A stretch of DNA of 8,187 bases, taken from NCBI GenBank assembly GCA_021162905.1, contig JAGGXT010000173.1, forward strand, positions 1 through 8,187, given 5' to 3'. Position 1 is the first letter of the stretch; the number at the start of each line of letters is the position of its first letter. This document shows positions 7,557-8,187 of this stretch, in pieces. The notes under the pieces are model-generated. The model ran no database searches. It had not been told where the DNA came from and saw nothing but the letters and a program-made list of their open reading frames with translations. The translations under genes and the position numbers were made by a program. Source of the DNA: Candidatus Odinarchaeota archaeon. Its GTDB lineage: Archaea > Asgardarchaeota > JAGGXT01.

Positions 7557-7694
7557 CTATTTCATTTCAAGAAGCCGCAGATAAGAGACTTTAACTTTCT
7601 CGTTTGTTTATGCTTATTCTCTTAGCAATGAATAATCCCCGTGGATTTTGATTTCAATCCTCTTCTCCATCTTATCAATAACAAACTTCTTCAC
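7557..7694 (-). pseudogene. Possible remnant of a small gene, broken by two in-frame stops
   Basis: From GTG 7694 the frame reads VKKFVIDKMEKRIEIKIHGD, then YSLLRE and TAA (7614-7616). It resumes in the same frame after a second TAA as TNEKVKVSYLRLLEMK to TAG at 7557. The amino-acid make-up (alternating hydrophobic and charged, Lys/Glu/Ile-rich) resembles a real thermophile protein. The first 26 residues could also be an intact mini-protein. No good ribosome site is seen. It begins seven bases after the stop of the neighbouring remnant, as in a two-gene operon. I do not recognise the family; a decayed toxin-antitoxin pair is only a guess from size and layout. Confidence 0.35.
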
Positions 7695-7701
7695 GTTTAT
7701 T

Positions 7702-7857
7702 TTAAGATTTATTCGTTCTTTCTAACAATTTATCTACTTCTTTAACATCAGGAGATTCTTCTAAAGTACAAGGAACATAAACGCCAGTCTGAACATCTTA
7801 TACACTATTATAAAATATATGTTCAAAGCTTTAAAGTTTACTACTTCCTACTACCAT
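7702..7857 (-). pseudogene. Possible remnant of a small gene (52 codons with two in-frame TAA)
   Basis: From ATG 7857 one frame reads MVVGSSKL, TAA, SFEHIFYNSV, TAA, DVQTGVYVPCTLEESPDVKE and VDKLLERTNKS before a final TAA at 7702-7704. The last 31 residues look strongly protein-like (acidic/basic amphipathic helix at the end), yet have no start codon of their own because TAA lies directly before them (7798-7800). That pattern fits a small gene inactivated by point mutations to stops. Family not recognised. The A/T-rich setting makes chance short ORFs common, so only the 31-residue tail is good evidence. Confidence 0.4.
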
Positions 7858-7942
7858 TTTACCAACAATAAATTAACAGAATAAGCAAAAAAGAAAATAT
7901 ACCTTAAACTTGAAACCACATAATATGTGACAAAGTAGAAGG

Positions 7943-7978
7943 TTATCCTAAACCGTTAAAGCTGCAACAAGTACTCAT
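7943..7978 (-). other. Eleven-codon ORF with an exceptionally good Shine-Dalgarno sequence
   Basis: GGAGGTG (7981-7987) stands at ideal distance from ATG 7978, the strongest ribosome site in the window. The ORF MSTCCSFNGLG then ends at TAA (7943-7945). In the same frame 12 further codons follow to the next stop. It may be the truncated start of a lost gene or a leader peptide; a Cys-Cys pair is its only notable feature. Confidence 0.3.
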
Positions 7979-8077
7979 ACCACCTCCAGTAGATAGATAG
8001 TAAAAAATCGTCAATTATACTACTTTTTGCTGTCTTTTGAGAAGAGAGAATACCTTATGGCATCAACGCCCATTTCA

Positions 8078-8091
8078 CTTATAAATATAAA
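8078..8091 (-). promoter_or_regulatory. TATA-like box at the right edge
   Basis: Minus-strand TTTATATTTATAAG resembles an archaeal TATA box. With about 25 bases to a start site it would give transcription from near 8057, upstream of the 7978 mini-ORF and the gene remnants. In DNA this A/T-rich a chance match is quite likely. Confidence 0.2.
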
Positions 8092-8187
8092 TAACTACTA
8101 TCGTAAGCATAAGTCAAGGATACACCGTAATATCTCTCATAAAACCATTGCTACCTGGCTAAATATATAACTCATCCTGTAATAAAT

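Larger units (their letters stand above)
7859..8187. other. Right-edge A/T-rich region without an intact gene
   Basis: About 330 bases with frequent stops in all frames. It contains an 11-codon ORF with a strong ribosome site (7943-7978) and a 17-codon stretch MGVDAIRYSLFSKDSKK (8020-8073) that looks protein-like but is too short to assign. A T/A box TTTATATTTATAAG lies on the minus strand (8078-8091). No tRNA, inverted terminal repeat or transposase motif could be seen. Confidence 0.6.

Noticed and set aside
7845..7855. TTCCTACTA near 7846-7854 as a third copy of the intergenic repeat half-site
   Set aside because: Only nine bases match, the palindrome is not completed, and none of the flanking repeat sequence is present.

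Overview
The window looks like chromosomal DNA of a thermophile, most likely an archaeon. The proteins are rich in Lys, Glu and Ile, arginine is written mostly AGA/AGG, and there are archaeal-style T/A boxes (TTTTTAAG) and purine-rich ribosome binding sites. There is no rRNA, tRNA or housekeeping gene to fix the lineage, so this is an inference and a thermophilic bacterium is not excluded. All supported genes are on the minus strand, so reading from right to left follows transcription.

Right flank (about 7440-8187): no intact gene. It holds the apparent remains of two small adjacent genes (7702-7857 and 7557-7694), each broken by in-frame stops, plus a few tiny ORFs. One of these has a near-perfect Shine-Dalgarno sequence in front of only 11 codons (7943-7978). 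This looks like decayed accessory DNA.

Centre (1821-7431): a complete two-gene Type III restriction-modification operon. The upstream gene (4801-7431) encodes an 876-residue beta-class DNA methyltransferase/specificity subunit (Mod). It has an unusually long N-terminal part of about 410 residues and a four-cysteine zinc-ribbon-like insertion in the likely target-recognition region. One base after its stop, the 992-residue Res subunit begins (1821-4799), with superfamily-2 helicase motifs and a C-terminal PD-D-x-K nuclease motif. Mod would recognise and methylate the target. Mod plus Res would form the ATP-dependent complex that cuts unmethylated invading DNA.

Left (1-1820): about 450 bases of intergenic DNA follow res. 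They contain two 30-bp direct repeats (28/30 identical), each holding an 11-bp palindrome, with centres 35 bp apart. Beyond them is the 5' part of a higher-GC gene for a predicted exported protein (signal-like hydrophobic segment, beta-rich Ig-like region, Lys/Thr/Val-rich tail) that runs off the left edge. The change in composition and the wrecked genes to the right suggest the restriction operon sits in an acquired, high-turnover segment next to a resident cell-surface gene.

Nothing here is clearly a wholly new system. The best leads are the palindromic repeat pair, the enlarged zinc-ribbon Mod, and the decayed gene pair upstream of it.
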